This document shows positions 25,101 through 35,703 of a stretch of 64,000 nt of DNA, piece after piece. Under the pieces are notes generated by a model, which was not told the DNA's origin, ran no database searches, and worked only from the letters and a program-made list of their open reading frames with translations. The stretch covers positions 8,787,001 through 8,851,000 of the forward strand of contig NC_071668.1 of the NCBI RefSeq assembly GCF_028554725.1, written 5' to 3'. The position numbers and the translations under genes are program-made. The stretch's first letter is position 1. Each line of letters starts with the position of its first letter. Source of the DNA: Zeugodacus cucurbitae. Taxonomy: Eukaryota > Arthropoda > Insecta > Diptera > Tephritidae.

Positions 25101-26835
25101 CTCCGGACTTTTGTGTATCCTGGAAGAACCGCAACTAAGCTAACCCCAAAAGACAAAAGAAGAAAGGGATCTCTCGGGGCCGAGTACTGTTCAGAGAAAT
25201 GCTTGGTACGAAACGCTCGAATTTCTATATCCAATTACTTTAATTATGACTTCGAAAGTAGAGTGTTGTTTCTTTTACAGCTCTTTCTGTCCAGCGAGTA
25301 TTTATTATAATCTCGTGCAACACAAAGAAGATTAGAAGCAACGTAGCATATAATAAGTTTTAGCTGGCAATTAATTTAAATGCTGGTATTTATATATTTT
25401 ACGCAGATAAAAACGGAGAGCAAATGCGATTACTTAAAATATCATGAGCGATTTAGTTATTTATTTACAATACAAGTAAACACACACACACGAGGAGTAA
25501 CTACTCTCACAGTAGAAGAAGAGAGTAAAAGTGGGTGGCTGTTGAATTGTTTATCTGTGTGCGAGAGAAGGTATTTAGCATTTGCTGCGGCCACAAATGT
25601 GCTACCAGCATTGGCAACAGCAGGAGCAACAGGAACAACAGCAACAATAACAATAACCAAAGCAACACAATCAACAGCAACAGCTATAGCATAATTCAAG
25701 GCGCTGAAAGGAGCACACGTAAACTCTACTCTACTGATTATTATTGCTGATGCTTTTATTGTTGTTGCTGTTGTGCAACCAAAGTTAGTTGTGGCATTTG
25801 TGGTTGTGGCGGTATAACGCCAGCTGCTACTCTACGATTCCTATTGCTGTGGCGTTGGCGTAGGCTTCTCTCTTTCACGATGCCGCCAAATCATAAATAT
25901 GCAATTATTCATCGTAGTCTTATTCAGCAGTTATTCGCATGATGTGCATGTGTGTGTGTGTGTGTGTGTTACATACATACGCTCACATGAATGCAAAAGC
26001 AGCAATTCAATTTACTACAACAAGATTTAGTAGCTCAACGTTCGCTAATGCCGAGCATCACTATAAGATATAATGGGAGTCAAGTGAATGTGAGTTTGTG
26101 TGTGTATGAGTCAATTGAGTGTAATAGTGTGGGTGTAGGTGTATGTGCGAGTGTGTTTGTGGTTTCGTGGCATTTGAACGCACTAAAATAAAAGACGTTG
26201 CATACTCATGAATTTGAAATCACATTAAGGATTTATAATGCGCACAAAGGGCAAATATACTCACACACACACATACAGAGAGTCCCACTCACATTCACCC
26301 ACATACATATACATATAAAGAAGACGTTGTGGGTGCACAAACAAAAGGGATTAAATTATATATAGACAGACTCATATACTCCCGTGTAGTGCGAAGGTGT
26401 TAATTCGCACTTATGCGTGGATATAACGGTATACAGACATGCACGCACACACCGCTTTGTTATATAAGACCACAGATTTAGCTACACATTAAGCATATTA
26501 AAGTGGCGTGTGGCTTTTAGTGGAGTCTTGTAATTCTTGTAATTCATTAACAATTTTTTTTGCTGTTGTTTTAAAAATTCTTTTTAGCCCTTTGAAGGTA
26601 ATTCGTAAAGTGCTTTCTGCAACAAACTATTCTCAAATTAATGGAATATCTTTGGAAGGACTTGCTTATATCTACATATATTTATTATATACAATTATTT
26701 CGATATGGAAAATTTTAACAGATTTTTCAACGTTCTTTAAGAACGATAGTCAAATCGATTGATTGCAACGCAAATGTGTTACGCAACAAAATTCCGTCAC
26801 GCTCAGAGTATCAGTCAAGTGAGGTTTAAATACAT
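22180..26835. other. Non-coding, with small tandem and simple repeats
   Basis: No coding exon recognised. A 52-bp tandem duplication lies at 24411-24514, with two copies of GGTATCCAAATC...GTACGACCAAGAATTGAAGA. A CAACAG-rich run lies at 25610-25690 and a (TG)n run at about 25945-25970. CA-rich sequence lies at 26262-26290. Frames over the CAACAG run encode low-complexity peptides and are not taken as genes. Confidence 0.45.
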
Positions 26836-27425
26836 ATATTAGGTTGCCAAATATCTCCATTCCGCCTTTTGTCTTTTTTGAATTTCGCTGTTATGTATAA
26901 AGTACTACAGAGGTCGTATCTGGCAATACTACATCTTTGAAAGGTCTTTACAGCAAATGCAATGCATGATTATTTTGGAACGATAGTGGTCGAAGGCCGG
27001 TGAATCGTCCCAAACAGTGGCCAACCAGCCAGGTTTTGCTGTGTGTTTGATGGGATTGGAAGGAAATCATCCCTTATGAGCTGCTCCCATATGGCCAGGC
27101 GCTTAATTCTACCATCTACCATCTACTGCGAACAACTGGACCGCTTGAAGTAGGCGATCGACCAGAAGCGTCCAGAATTGGCTAACAGGAAGGGTGTAGT
27201 GTTCCACCAGGACAACGCCAGACCACACACTTCGTTGATGACTCGTCAGAAGCTACGGGAGCTCTGATGTGAGGTTTTATCGCATCCACCATATAGCCCG
27301 GACATAGCGCCAAGTGATTACCACCTGTTCTTGTCCATGGCGAACGCCCTTGGTGGTGTAAAGTTGAACTAAAAAGAGGCTTGTAAAAAGTGACTGTCCG
27401 AGTTCTTCTTAAATAAGAAAGTGGG
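26836..27425 (+). mobile_element. Mariner-family element, deleted, copy 2
   Basis: The 5' end TATATTAGGTTGCCAAATAT matches the lower terminus of the mariner at 949-1747, and the following leader CTGGCAATACTACATCTTTG matches the reverse complement of about 1690. The transposase then starts in mid-protein, in broken frames: GIGRK.S-like, then a LLPYGQ-equivalent, EQLDRLK-equivalent and HQDNARPHTS-equivalent stretches around 26990-27260. The last is followed by HPPYSPDIAPSDYHLF-equivalent codons near 27275-27310. The DNA-binding half is missing and stops are frequent. The 3' terminus was not found. Confidence 0.75.
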
Positions 27426-28780
27426 CTTCTACGAGGTGGGTTTTATGAAGTTGCCGTCTAGATGGAAACAGTTTATAGAACTAAACGGCACATATTTGTA
27501 CTAAATCTGATCACTGATCACTTTTTATAAAGCATTGAATAATGATCAAAAAAGCGGAAGGGACAACCGTATATATTTTTCGTATATATAAAGTAAACAA
27601 AAAAATTACAGGGTTGCCACATATTTCAAAACTTTAATGAATCCAGAAAAATATACCCAATACAGTTTTTAGTAAATATCGGCAGAATATGCAGTATGGG
27701 TATCAAACTGTGAGGGATGAAGATAGCTAGCACTTGTTTGAATAGAGTTGCCACCTACTTAAAATATTTCTTTCACTAAAGTATAAATTATCACAATATG
27801 GGTATCAAACTAAAGGGTTTCTAAACGTCCTACAGTTGACAAAGTTTTTGAGTAGGGTTGCCAACTGTTAAAAAAAATTATATAAAAGTAATAAATAAGT
27901 TTAAAAAATTATAAAAATTTATATTTTTTAGAAACCATTTTAATCAAAAATAATAATATTAAATTTTCTCAGTTTTCTGTGTGTCGAAATACTTCCTCAA
28001 TATTTTCCATATCTTCTATTGACATCAGCATCTAGTTGTTGAAGTTCTGTTAATTTTTCCATATTCACACATCCTCAAAAATGTATTATTTCTCTTCTAA
28101 TCCTTTTCTGTTCAATTTTTTTCTTCTCTTTTAATTAATTTTCTGATTTAATTCTCCTTTTTCCGTTATTTCAAACATTTCACCTTATTGATACAACTAC
28201 TACCGTTAGTTTTCAAAAAACATAATCTTAGTAAAACCCATATCAAATTACAGACTTACCTTAAATTATATTACCTTATTACTGCAGTCATCTCTGGGAA
28301 TTTTCTGCAATTTTCTTGGTAAATAAAATGGAAATTATACTTACCCAGTGGTAGATATTTAAATTTATTTAATTTTTTTTTTAGATTTTTTATTAGTTGT
28401 TTTATTTTTTACAAAATGCATAGGTTTTCATTTGTTCTTCTTGTTTTTTTTTTTTGTTTGCTGGCTTTTAATTTCAATTTCGTATATCTATTTATATTGT
28501 ATATATACTCAGATTCGTAGTTGTTGTTATTATTATTTTCGATTACATTACAACGCCGCGCTTACCACTGAACGCCTTAGAATAGTTAAATATAATTATA
28601 TTATATTTATATATATATTATTTATTTATTTGCTTAATAAATTACAGTTATCTACAGTACAGTTGACGCACTAAGTACTAACTGCATATATGTATATATA
28701 CTAAATATGTAATTATTTTGTATTTGAAACGTCAAACAGTTGTACTAACACGCTGTTCGAAAAGTTTCTGGAAATTTAGA
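27426..28780. other. Non-coding, with repeated AGGGTTGCCA blocks
   Basis: AGGGTTGCCACAT at about 27610, AGAGTTGCCACCT at about 27745 and AGGGTTGCCAACT at about 27855 head related segments that share ATGGGTATCAAACT. This suggests a diverged short tandem array of about 110-135 bp. The rest is AT-rich, with no gene seen. Confidence 0.5.
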
Positions 28781-30300
28781 AATTATTAAAACCAAAAAAA
28801 AAAAAATATCAAAAATTAAACAAAAAAATTTTAAAAAAATTAAAAAAATATATATATAAAAAAGTACAAAATAAATACAAAAAAAAATTAAAAAAAAAAT
28901 ACAAAAAAAATATAAAAAAAAAAATATTAAAAAAAAAAATTATAAAAAAAAAATTATTAAAAAAATATTATTAAAAAAAAATTATTAAAAAAATTATTAA
29001 AAAAATTATAAAAAAAAAATATTAAAAGAAAAAATAAAAAAAAAATTTATATTTAAAAAAAAATTTATATTTAAAAAAAAAATTTATATTTAAAAAAAAA
29101 TTTATATTTAAAAAAAAATTTATATTTAAAAAAAAATTTAAACAAATCTTCATAATTTCAATAATTTTTTAGTTGTATGTAAAATGGCAAGATAAAAGAA
29201 TTTCAGATAAATTATCCACATCTTCGTTGGAGCCTCCAAAGAATACTAGAAAATAATATAAACTCCAGATCTTTATGACCTAGACATAGGGTTAATATAG
29301 CATCAGAAATGCCAAAAATGTCTGAATTTAGTTATTGTAGCGTGAAAGGCTCCAATTATGTATTACAAATTTAAAAAAAAATATTAAAAAAAAATTTGTA
29401 TTATAAAAAATTAAAAAAAAATAAAAAAAAATTTTAATGCATACATATATAAAATCAAAAAAAAAAATAAAAAACAAAATTAAAAAAAAAAATAATAATT
29501 AAAATTAAGAAAATTAATAATAATAATCCACAAACTTTTCGTACAGCATGTATACTGCAGCTTTTCTCGCAAAAATCCCTATAGGTGGCTATAAAATAAG
29601 CGACTTGAAATCACTTACTTTCTGGTGCCGCATTATGCAACACACACATTAGTTCGGCAAGCACAGCGGCTTCACTTTTATAAGTCAACGAGTATAGTAT
29701 ATGTACATATAAGGTCAAGGGTCATTAGCTTAAGTTAGCAATAATTTAGGTATTTATTATATATAGAGTTCGTTCGTTCCCATATTTTTCATTTGTATAA
29801 TTGTACGTTAAGTGGAGTAAAATTATTATCACGTTCTTTATATTTGCTGATCTTTTTTTCGATTTTTATTTTTTTTTTTTTTTTTTGCAATATATAATTT
29901 ATAATATTTATAATTTGCAGCAAATTTTTTTATTAAAAAAATGAATTTTTATTAAAATTGAATTTGAATTTGAGGGAACAAGGAATTTTCAAAAAATATA
30001 GCGGAAAAATTATTATTATTATTTATGTGTATGAAAAATATTTTGGAGGTTAGAAAAATTTTTTTTTTTGTTTTTAGGATTTTTGATAAAGCAAATTTTA
30101 GTTTTAACGCGTTTTTATTTAAATTTAATTTTTGTTTTCGATTTTATTTTATTATTATTTTTGTTTTTATTTTATTTTATTATTTTTATTTATTTTATTA
30201 TTTTTATTTATTTTTTCTTTTTTTATTTATTATTTGTTTACTAATAATTTGTTCGCATTTCGCCTATACAACGGGGATAAAGCTAGACTATTTAGATATT
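28781..30300. repeat. Extreme A/T low-complexity region
   Basis: From 28790 to 29145 and from 29375 to 29520 the + strand is almost only A with scattered T, including about six tandem AAATTTATATTTAAAAAA units near 29040-29140. From 29860 to 30230 it becomes T-rich, with TTTATTTTATTATTTT runs. Open frames through it are homopolymer artefacts. Assembly errors are likely in such sequence. Confidence 0.8.
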
Positions 30301-31685
30301 TAAGTTAATGCTTTTGTTACGCTATTCATATATGTATCTGTTCTAGTATATATGTATATATATATATATATATTATTTTATATAAGCTTACATATACATA
30401 GTACATAGTAGTTATAGCTATTGTGTATACACGACAGTAGTATTGTTGTTTTTTTATTGTTCATTTATTGCGTATAGAGTGTATTTTGAAATACCATCTT
30501 CTTGTTGTTGTTGTATTTGAAACTTTTATACTTTCTTTATTTCATTTTTTTTTGTAATTCTGCTGCAGCAAGAGAGCTAGTGGTCTATAAGCAGCTATAG
30601 TTTACATGTGAGTGTTGACTTGCTAACTGTATATATAACTGTGTGTATGTGTTAGTGTGTGTATTGCCTTAGTATATGTATGTGTGAATCTGTGTGTGTG
30701 TGTGTGTGTGTGTGGAGAAGGCGTGGGTGATGTAGTGTAGAATTGCACTTGAAAAACTTCACCTAATTGTGTTTATCTTCCGTATTTATTTGAGTTAGCT
30801 TCTACAACAATAACAACAACATACATGTATGTTTTGTTGTAGTGTATGTATGTATGTATGTGTGTGGCGGCCAGCCAGCAGCGATTTAATAGACGCAACT
30901 AAGGCTCATTTTCATTCATTACATAAATGCATTTATATTGCATGTGTGTATGAACCAATATGTACATATATACAACTATATACTTTCATTATATAAATAA
31001 GTATATATGCACTTATGTACATGCACTTTATATGCCTATTGGCGCCATGACCTTTTTCATACATGCAGCAGTTTAGACTATGAACACTGATTTTGGTTTG
31101 GAATTACGACCTAAAATTTCGTTCACTTGTTGTTTTTGTAGTATTTATTTGGTTTTTTCTGATTTTTTTTTTTTCAATTTTTCACGTGTGCTAAGGCCAC
31201 TCATTAAATACACACACACACATATTGTACGGATTTGTGATAGATTTTCATATATAGATATAGAGATATGAATACGAGAGTATTGCGCTATTTTTATTGT
31301 ACAATAAATATTTACAAAACAAATTAGCATTCAATAAGTATTATTTGCATGAATACACTGGTAGAAACAATTAATTAATTAATTGCTATTTGCACGGCAC
31401 GCACACAAGTTGTTGTATAAAAAATAATATTATTTTTGACTAGAATCAAAAACAAAACCCAAATGTGAATACATAAGTTAATTAAGACTGCTTCTTTTTG
31501 CTATTGAGAAGTAGACCGAAGTCGAATGGTGGTGATCTCGACTAAAAACATATATATATTTTTAGTTCAACTAAAATCTTGGAATTCATAACTGCTCCAG
31601 GAATTCTTGTTAAAAAAAAAAACAGGAGAGAAAATATAGTTTAAATGAATAAATAGATCAAAAGGAGTTCTAGATTATAGACATA
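30301..31685. other. Non-coding, with (TG)n microsatellite
   Basis: A (GT)n run lies at about 30690-30712, TATG-type runs at 30845-30860 and (CA)n near 31210. No exon or RNA gene is recognised. Confidence 0.45.
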
Positions 31686-32870
31686 CGAAATCTAAATTGA
31701 ACATCTAGACTCCAAAAGAAGTATGCAATCAAGAACGACAGTTTCGCGGTAGGCGATGAAAGCAAGAACGCGAGTATATTTTCTGAGAATATATCGTCTA
31801 AACTCCAAAAGAAGTATACAAACAAGAACGACAGCTTCGCGGTAGGCGATGAAAGCGAAAGCGCGACCACGTCATCAGAGAATAAAAGTCAAATGTTTCT
31901 ACAACATTTGAATATTAACAATATCGAAAAGGAAGCTCGAACATGAAACTTCAGATTTTGTTGTTTTTGAATTAATTAGGAATTAGCCAACAAAATTGGA
32001 TAATAATGATACGCCTAAACAAATAGATATATCAATTGACGGCTAGAGAAACGTTTTTTTTATCCAAAAACACGTTTTTTATTTATTTAGTTTCGCTAAG
32101 GAGCAGAAAAGATATAGATAGTTTCTTATTTGATAACGAATTTATGCTAAGGAGCAGCAAAAATATAGAGAGTTTGTTATTGCTAACGAATTTTTGCTAA
32201 GGAGCAGCAAAAATATTCGGAATTTCTTATTGCTGATGAATCAGAACAATAAAAGACATAGAAGATGTGCGGAAGAGTGAATAATGTAATAGATTTTATT
32301 TTTCTTTGAACAAATTCTTTCAATTCAAATTCTAAATAAATCGACAAAAGACTTAGAAGATGTGAAAAGAATCGATTCTTCAGTCCAAAAACTTGTTTTT
32401 TATTTATTTAGTTTCGCTAAGGAGCAGAAAAGATATAGAGAGTTTCTTATTGCTAACGAATTTTTGCTAAAGAGCAGCAAAAATATCCATCATTTCTTAT
32501 TGATAACGAATTTATGCTAAGGAGCAGCAAAAATATAGAGAGTTTGTTATTGCTAACGAATTTTCGCTAAGGAGCAGAAAAGATATAGATAGCTTCTTAT
32601 TGCTAACGAATTTATGCTAAGGAGTAGCAAAAATATTCGGAATTTCTTATTGCTGAGGAATCAGAACAATAAAAGACTTAGAAGATGTGTGGAAGACTGA
32701 ATAATGTAATATATTTTATATAAAAAAACATCAAACTACTCAAATAGATGATATTTTGAAGATATTCTGGTTGGTTTTCAGAAGATTTCATATTTTGGCA
32801 AAATAGGTCTAAATAAATCAACAAAAGACTTAGAAGATGTGCAAAGAATCAATTCTTATTCTGCTCAGAG
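31686..32870 (+). repeat. Nested tandem arrays (51-bp unit inside a longer repeat)
   Basis: First, a duplicated block of about 90 bp lies at 31710-31870 (AGAACGACAGTTTCGCGGTA, then GGCGATGAAAGC, twice). Then units of about 51 bp, of the form GCTAAGGAGCAGCAAAAATA followed by GAGTTTCTTATTGCTAACGA, occur three times at 32093-32250 and about five times at 32418-32660. Each group is followed by GAATCAGAACAATAAAAGAC and TAGAAGATGTG. This makes a higher-order repeat of roughly 330-340 bp, with a partial third copy at 32815-32850. Confidence 0.75.
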
Positions 32871-33889
32871 GGGTGTGATATACTATTAACAATGCTGATA
32901 ATAATAGTAACAGGATGATTTAGGAAACACGAAGAACGTCATTGAAAACTGGTTGGCTAAGCGAAATCACGCCACCAATCCAATTAAAAAAAAGGAGAAA
33001 CGAATTTTAATAGGCATTTTAATAAATAAGGAGGTAAAAAAAAATTTTGTTTTCAGTAAATGTGCTCTTGAAAGCGAACTTTGTACAAAAACTACAAAAT
33101 TTTTAAAACCAAAGAGAACGCCACATTTCTGCAAGGAGGCTAAAATGACTTTTAGACTTCATTAGACGAAGAAAGTCGATATTATAAATTATATATTGAA
33201 AAATTAGTCAATTTAATAAAAGACACTTATTTAACAGTAGAAAGTCTATATATAAAGGATCTTTGAGAATGAGAGAAAATAAAAATACAAATAACACTTT
33301 TAGAGTAAAAGTGTATTTAATATTTGATAAAAGTACTAAAACTACAAAAGAAGGATTTTACCAGAAAACCAGAGATGTTGGCTACTGGAACACAGGTTTC
33401 GAAATTAAATTCGATTCATCAAACAACAGCAAAAGGTGCCATGTTAGACAAATGGTAAAATTTCACGGTTGTGAAACAAATCAAGTGATAAAGATTCAAA
33501 AAAAAAAAAAAATTAAATGTCATGTAGAAATAGACATCGTTCAAAAATTTATGAAAGACTGCAAGCTTTAGTATGCGTATATAAGAAGGGTATAAGGAAA
33601 TAAATTGTTGAGATGGAGAAAAACGGTTTAATAACGAAGAGTCTTTCAAATTAAAGAAACCTATGATATATAGAAATAGATGTTGTTCAAAAATTCATAA
33701 AAGACTGCAAGGTAATAAAATGGAGAAAAACGGGATAATAACGAAGAGTCTTTCATATTAAAGAAACCTATGACATGTAGAAATAGATGTTGTTCAAAAA
33801 TTCATAAAAGACTGCAAGCTAGGTAGTATACATATATAAGAAGGAGATAAGGAAAAAATAGTTAAAATGAAGAAAAACCGGTTATTAAC
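32871..33889 (+). repeat. Repeated segments leading into a gypsy relic
   Basis: The phrase TTCAAAAATT(C/T)AT(A/G)AAAGACTGCAAG occurs at about 33540, 33685 and 33790. Each copy is followed by ATGGAGAAAAACGG or a variant and by TAACGAAGAGTCTTTCA. The last copy runs directly into the reverse transcriptase relic at about 33840-33910. This suggests that part of the retroelement was amplified in tandem, in units of about 105-145 bp. The open frames at 32953 and 33263 may be decayed upstream parts of the same element, but I could not match them to gag or protease. Confidence 0.5.
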
Positions 33890-34330
33890 GAAAAGTCTTT
33901 CACCATATAACACACCTTTACGGTTGGTACCTCAGAAGATGAACAACTCCGATGCGAAAAATTGTGTATCGTGATAGACTATAGGAAATTTAATGAGATA
34001 ACAATTGAAGACAAATTGCTAAATCTAAATTTCCACAGCATATTTGATAAAAAATACTTTTCAACATTAGATTTAGGAAAAGGATTTCGACAAATTTTGA
34101 TAAATCCAAAAGACAGACACAATTTTACAACTTCTTGGTCTAGGCAAGAATTTTTTATGAAAATTCAAGAAATTTTTATGAAAATTCAAGAAATTTTTAA
34201 TGGTGTCCATAATTCAAATATAAAAAGTGTCTTCTGTACTTTCTTCTGTAAAATTCAAATCAAACGATCAGAGAAATCAAAGGACAACTCGTTCAGTAAA
34301 AAACGTCGATTTACAACCGATGAATGATAG
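33840..34330 (+). mobile_element. Ty3/gypsy-type LTR retrotransposon relic (reverse transcriptase start)
   Basis: The + strand encodes a LTKSLSPYNTPLRLVPQKM block near 33888, then after two stops IDYRKFNEITIEDK near 33970, FSTLDLGKGFRQI near 34055 and DRHNFTTSW near 34113. These match the fingers and first catalytic part of Ty3/gypsy reverse transcriptases of the 17.6/297 kind. The frame then breaks into a duplicated EFFMKIQEIFMKIQEIF stretch. The YxDD motif, RNase H and integrase are absent, and no LTRs were found. It is a dead fragment downstream of oaf. Confidence 0.8.
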
Positions 34331-35325
34331 TAAATCTCTAAAGGGATAAAACATACAGCTGTATATATATATATATATTTTCGATTCTTAACAAGAAGTA
34401 AATTGAATGAAGACAAATTCCTAAATCTAAATTTCCACAGCATATTTGATAAATTTAATCACCATTAGATTTAGGAAAAAGATTTCGGTAGATCCAAAAA
34501 ACAAGCGTTAGACCGCAAAAATTGTACAACTTTTTGGTCAAAGCAAGCAATTTTTATAAAAATTCCAGAAATTTATAAAAAAAAAAGTTGTCCATAATTT
34601 AAATATAAAAAGAATCTTCTGTAAAATTCAAATCAGAAGATAATAGAAATCAAAATACAAATCGTTTAGTAAATAAACGGTTTGCTGAGTATATATTGCT
34701 GCATATATATTTTAATTTTTCAAAATAAGGAAAACTCATTTGCAACATAGTGGTAAACGTGTTCTACATTATTTCATAGATAAAAAAACAATAATAATAA
34801 AATCGATTTTTAATGTCAGAAAAATTAAAGGAGAAAAAAAATTATTAGTAATAATTATGAAGGAACTCAAGAAATTATTAGCAACTTGTGTGCGTAGTAG
34901 AAGAAACCACGAAAATTAAGCCTTTATGGTAATAATATATACCATCTTTGTGATATACAGCATAAACGAGGCAAATGCAGTACGGCCTATTAAAATATAC
35001 TCTAACACTAACACATTAACAGTCTTGAATAGAATTCACTTTTTTTTGTTCGAAGAAATGCAGTTTTTGGATTAAAACAAGAAGACGTTTCAAGAAATAC
35101 ACGAAAATTGAAAATTGGAAAATTTTGAATATTAAATTTTACACAATTTTCGCATAATGTGGATGTACTGATAAGTATGTACTAAAAAAATTGCTTATAT
35201 ACAGTTAACTACTTATATGTACGAGTTGTATCTACATATTTACACTACGCTACACGCAACTGAAACAGAATTACTACTTAAATGTAGGGAAATGAGGAAA
35301 TTTTACTTGTTTAGCGAAAATGGCT
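34331..35325. other. Second partial gypsy copy, then oaf 3' flank
   Basis: 34405-34500 repeats GAAGACAAATTCCTAAATCT and TTCCACAGCATATTTGATAA from the gypsy relic about 400 bp upstream, with more decay. From 34700 to 35325 nothing is recognised. This part should hold the oaf 3' untranslated region on the minus strand, but I could not place its polyadenylation site. Confidence 0.45.
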
Positions 35326-35703
35326 TCAATAGTTTACTGGCGTCGCCGCTGCTGCATCCGATGAAGACGAAGACACAACGAACAGCAATGGCAATTGCAG
35401 CAGAAACATTTGCTCCTGATTGACTGCCACCGCGGTGGCAAAGTCGCGATTGTTGTACGTAACGCAGTGCTTATTGCTGCCACAATATATATGCTTATTA
35501 GCATACCAGTGGCGATGTGGCGACACAGACAGTGGATGACGATTGTCTATTGACGCCGATGCCGCTGCAGCCACGGCGGCCGCTACTACAGCCGTTGTTG
35601 TTGTTGTTTGTGTTGAGGTTGCTGCCTCTGTCGTCGTTGGCCACTTATTCATTGTGCATGTTTTATGATTGCAGTAACTACCAGTGCCCATATGCAGTCC
35701 TCG
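35326..35703 (-). CDS. oaf: Candidate UGA read-through extension of oaf (125 codons)
   Basis: The oaf stop at 35706-35704 is TGA followed by C. The same frame then stays open for 125 codons to a second TGA at 35328-35326, starting R-G-L-H-M-G-T-G. The peptide is rich in Thr and Ala (runs of TTTT and AAAVAAAA), then has Tyr/His-rich sequence, a short hydrophobic stretch LLQLPLLFVV and a serine run. In D. melanogaster, oaf transcripts are known to carry two adjacent reading frames separated by a single UGA, with suppression proposed to give a long form. I infer the same arrangement here. Alternatively it is simply a chance open 3' UTR: random chance of 125 open codons is under 1% at uniform codon use, but higher in GC-rich CAA-type sequence. 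Confidence 0.6.
   Translation of the reverse strand, partial: RGLHMGTGSYCNHKTCTMNKWPTTTEAATSTQTTTTTAVVAAAVAAAASASIDNRHPLSVSPHRHWYANKHIYCGSNKHCVTYNNRDFATAVAVNQEQMFLLQLPLLFVVSSSSSDAAAATPVNY

Noticed and set aside
25380..25750. Overlapping frames with Thr/Ala or Asn/Ser runs
   Set aside because: They are produced by the CAACAG repeat in different frames, with no conserved sequence on either side.
30025..30303. 92-residue Phe/Tyr/Ile-rich membrane-like frame
   Set aside because: It is the translation of a T-rich low-complexity tract; any frame through it looks hydrophobic.
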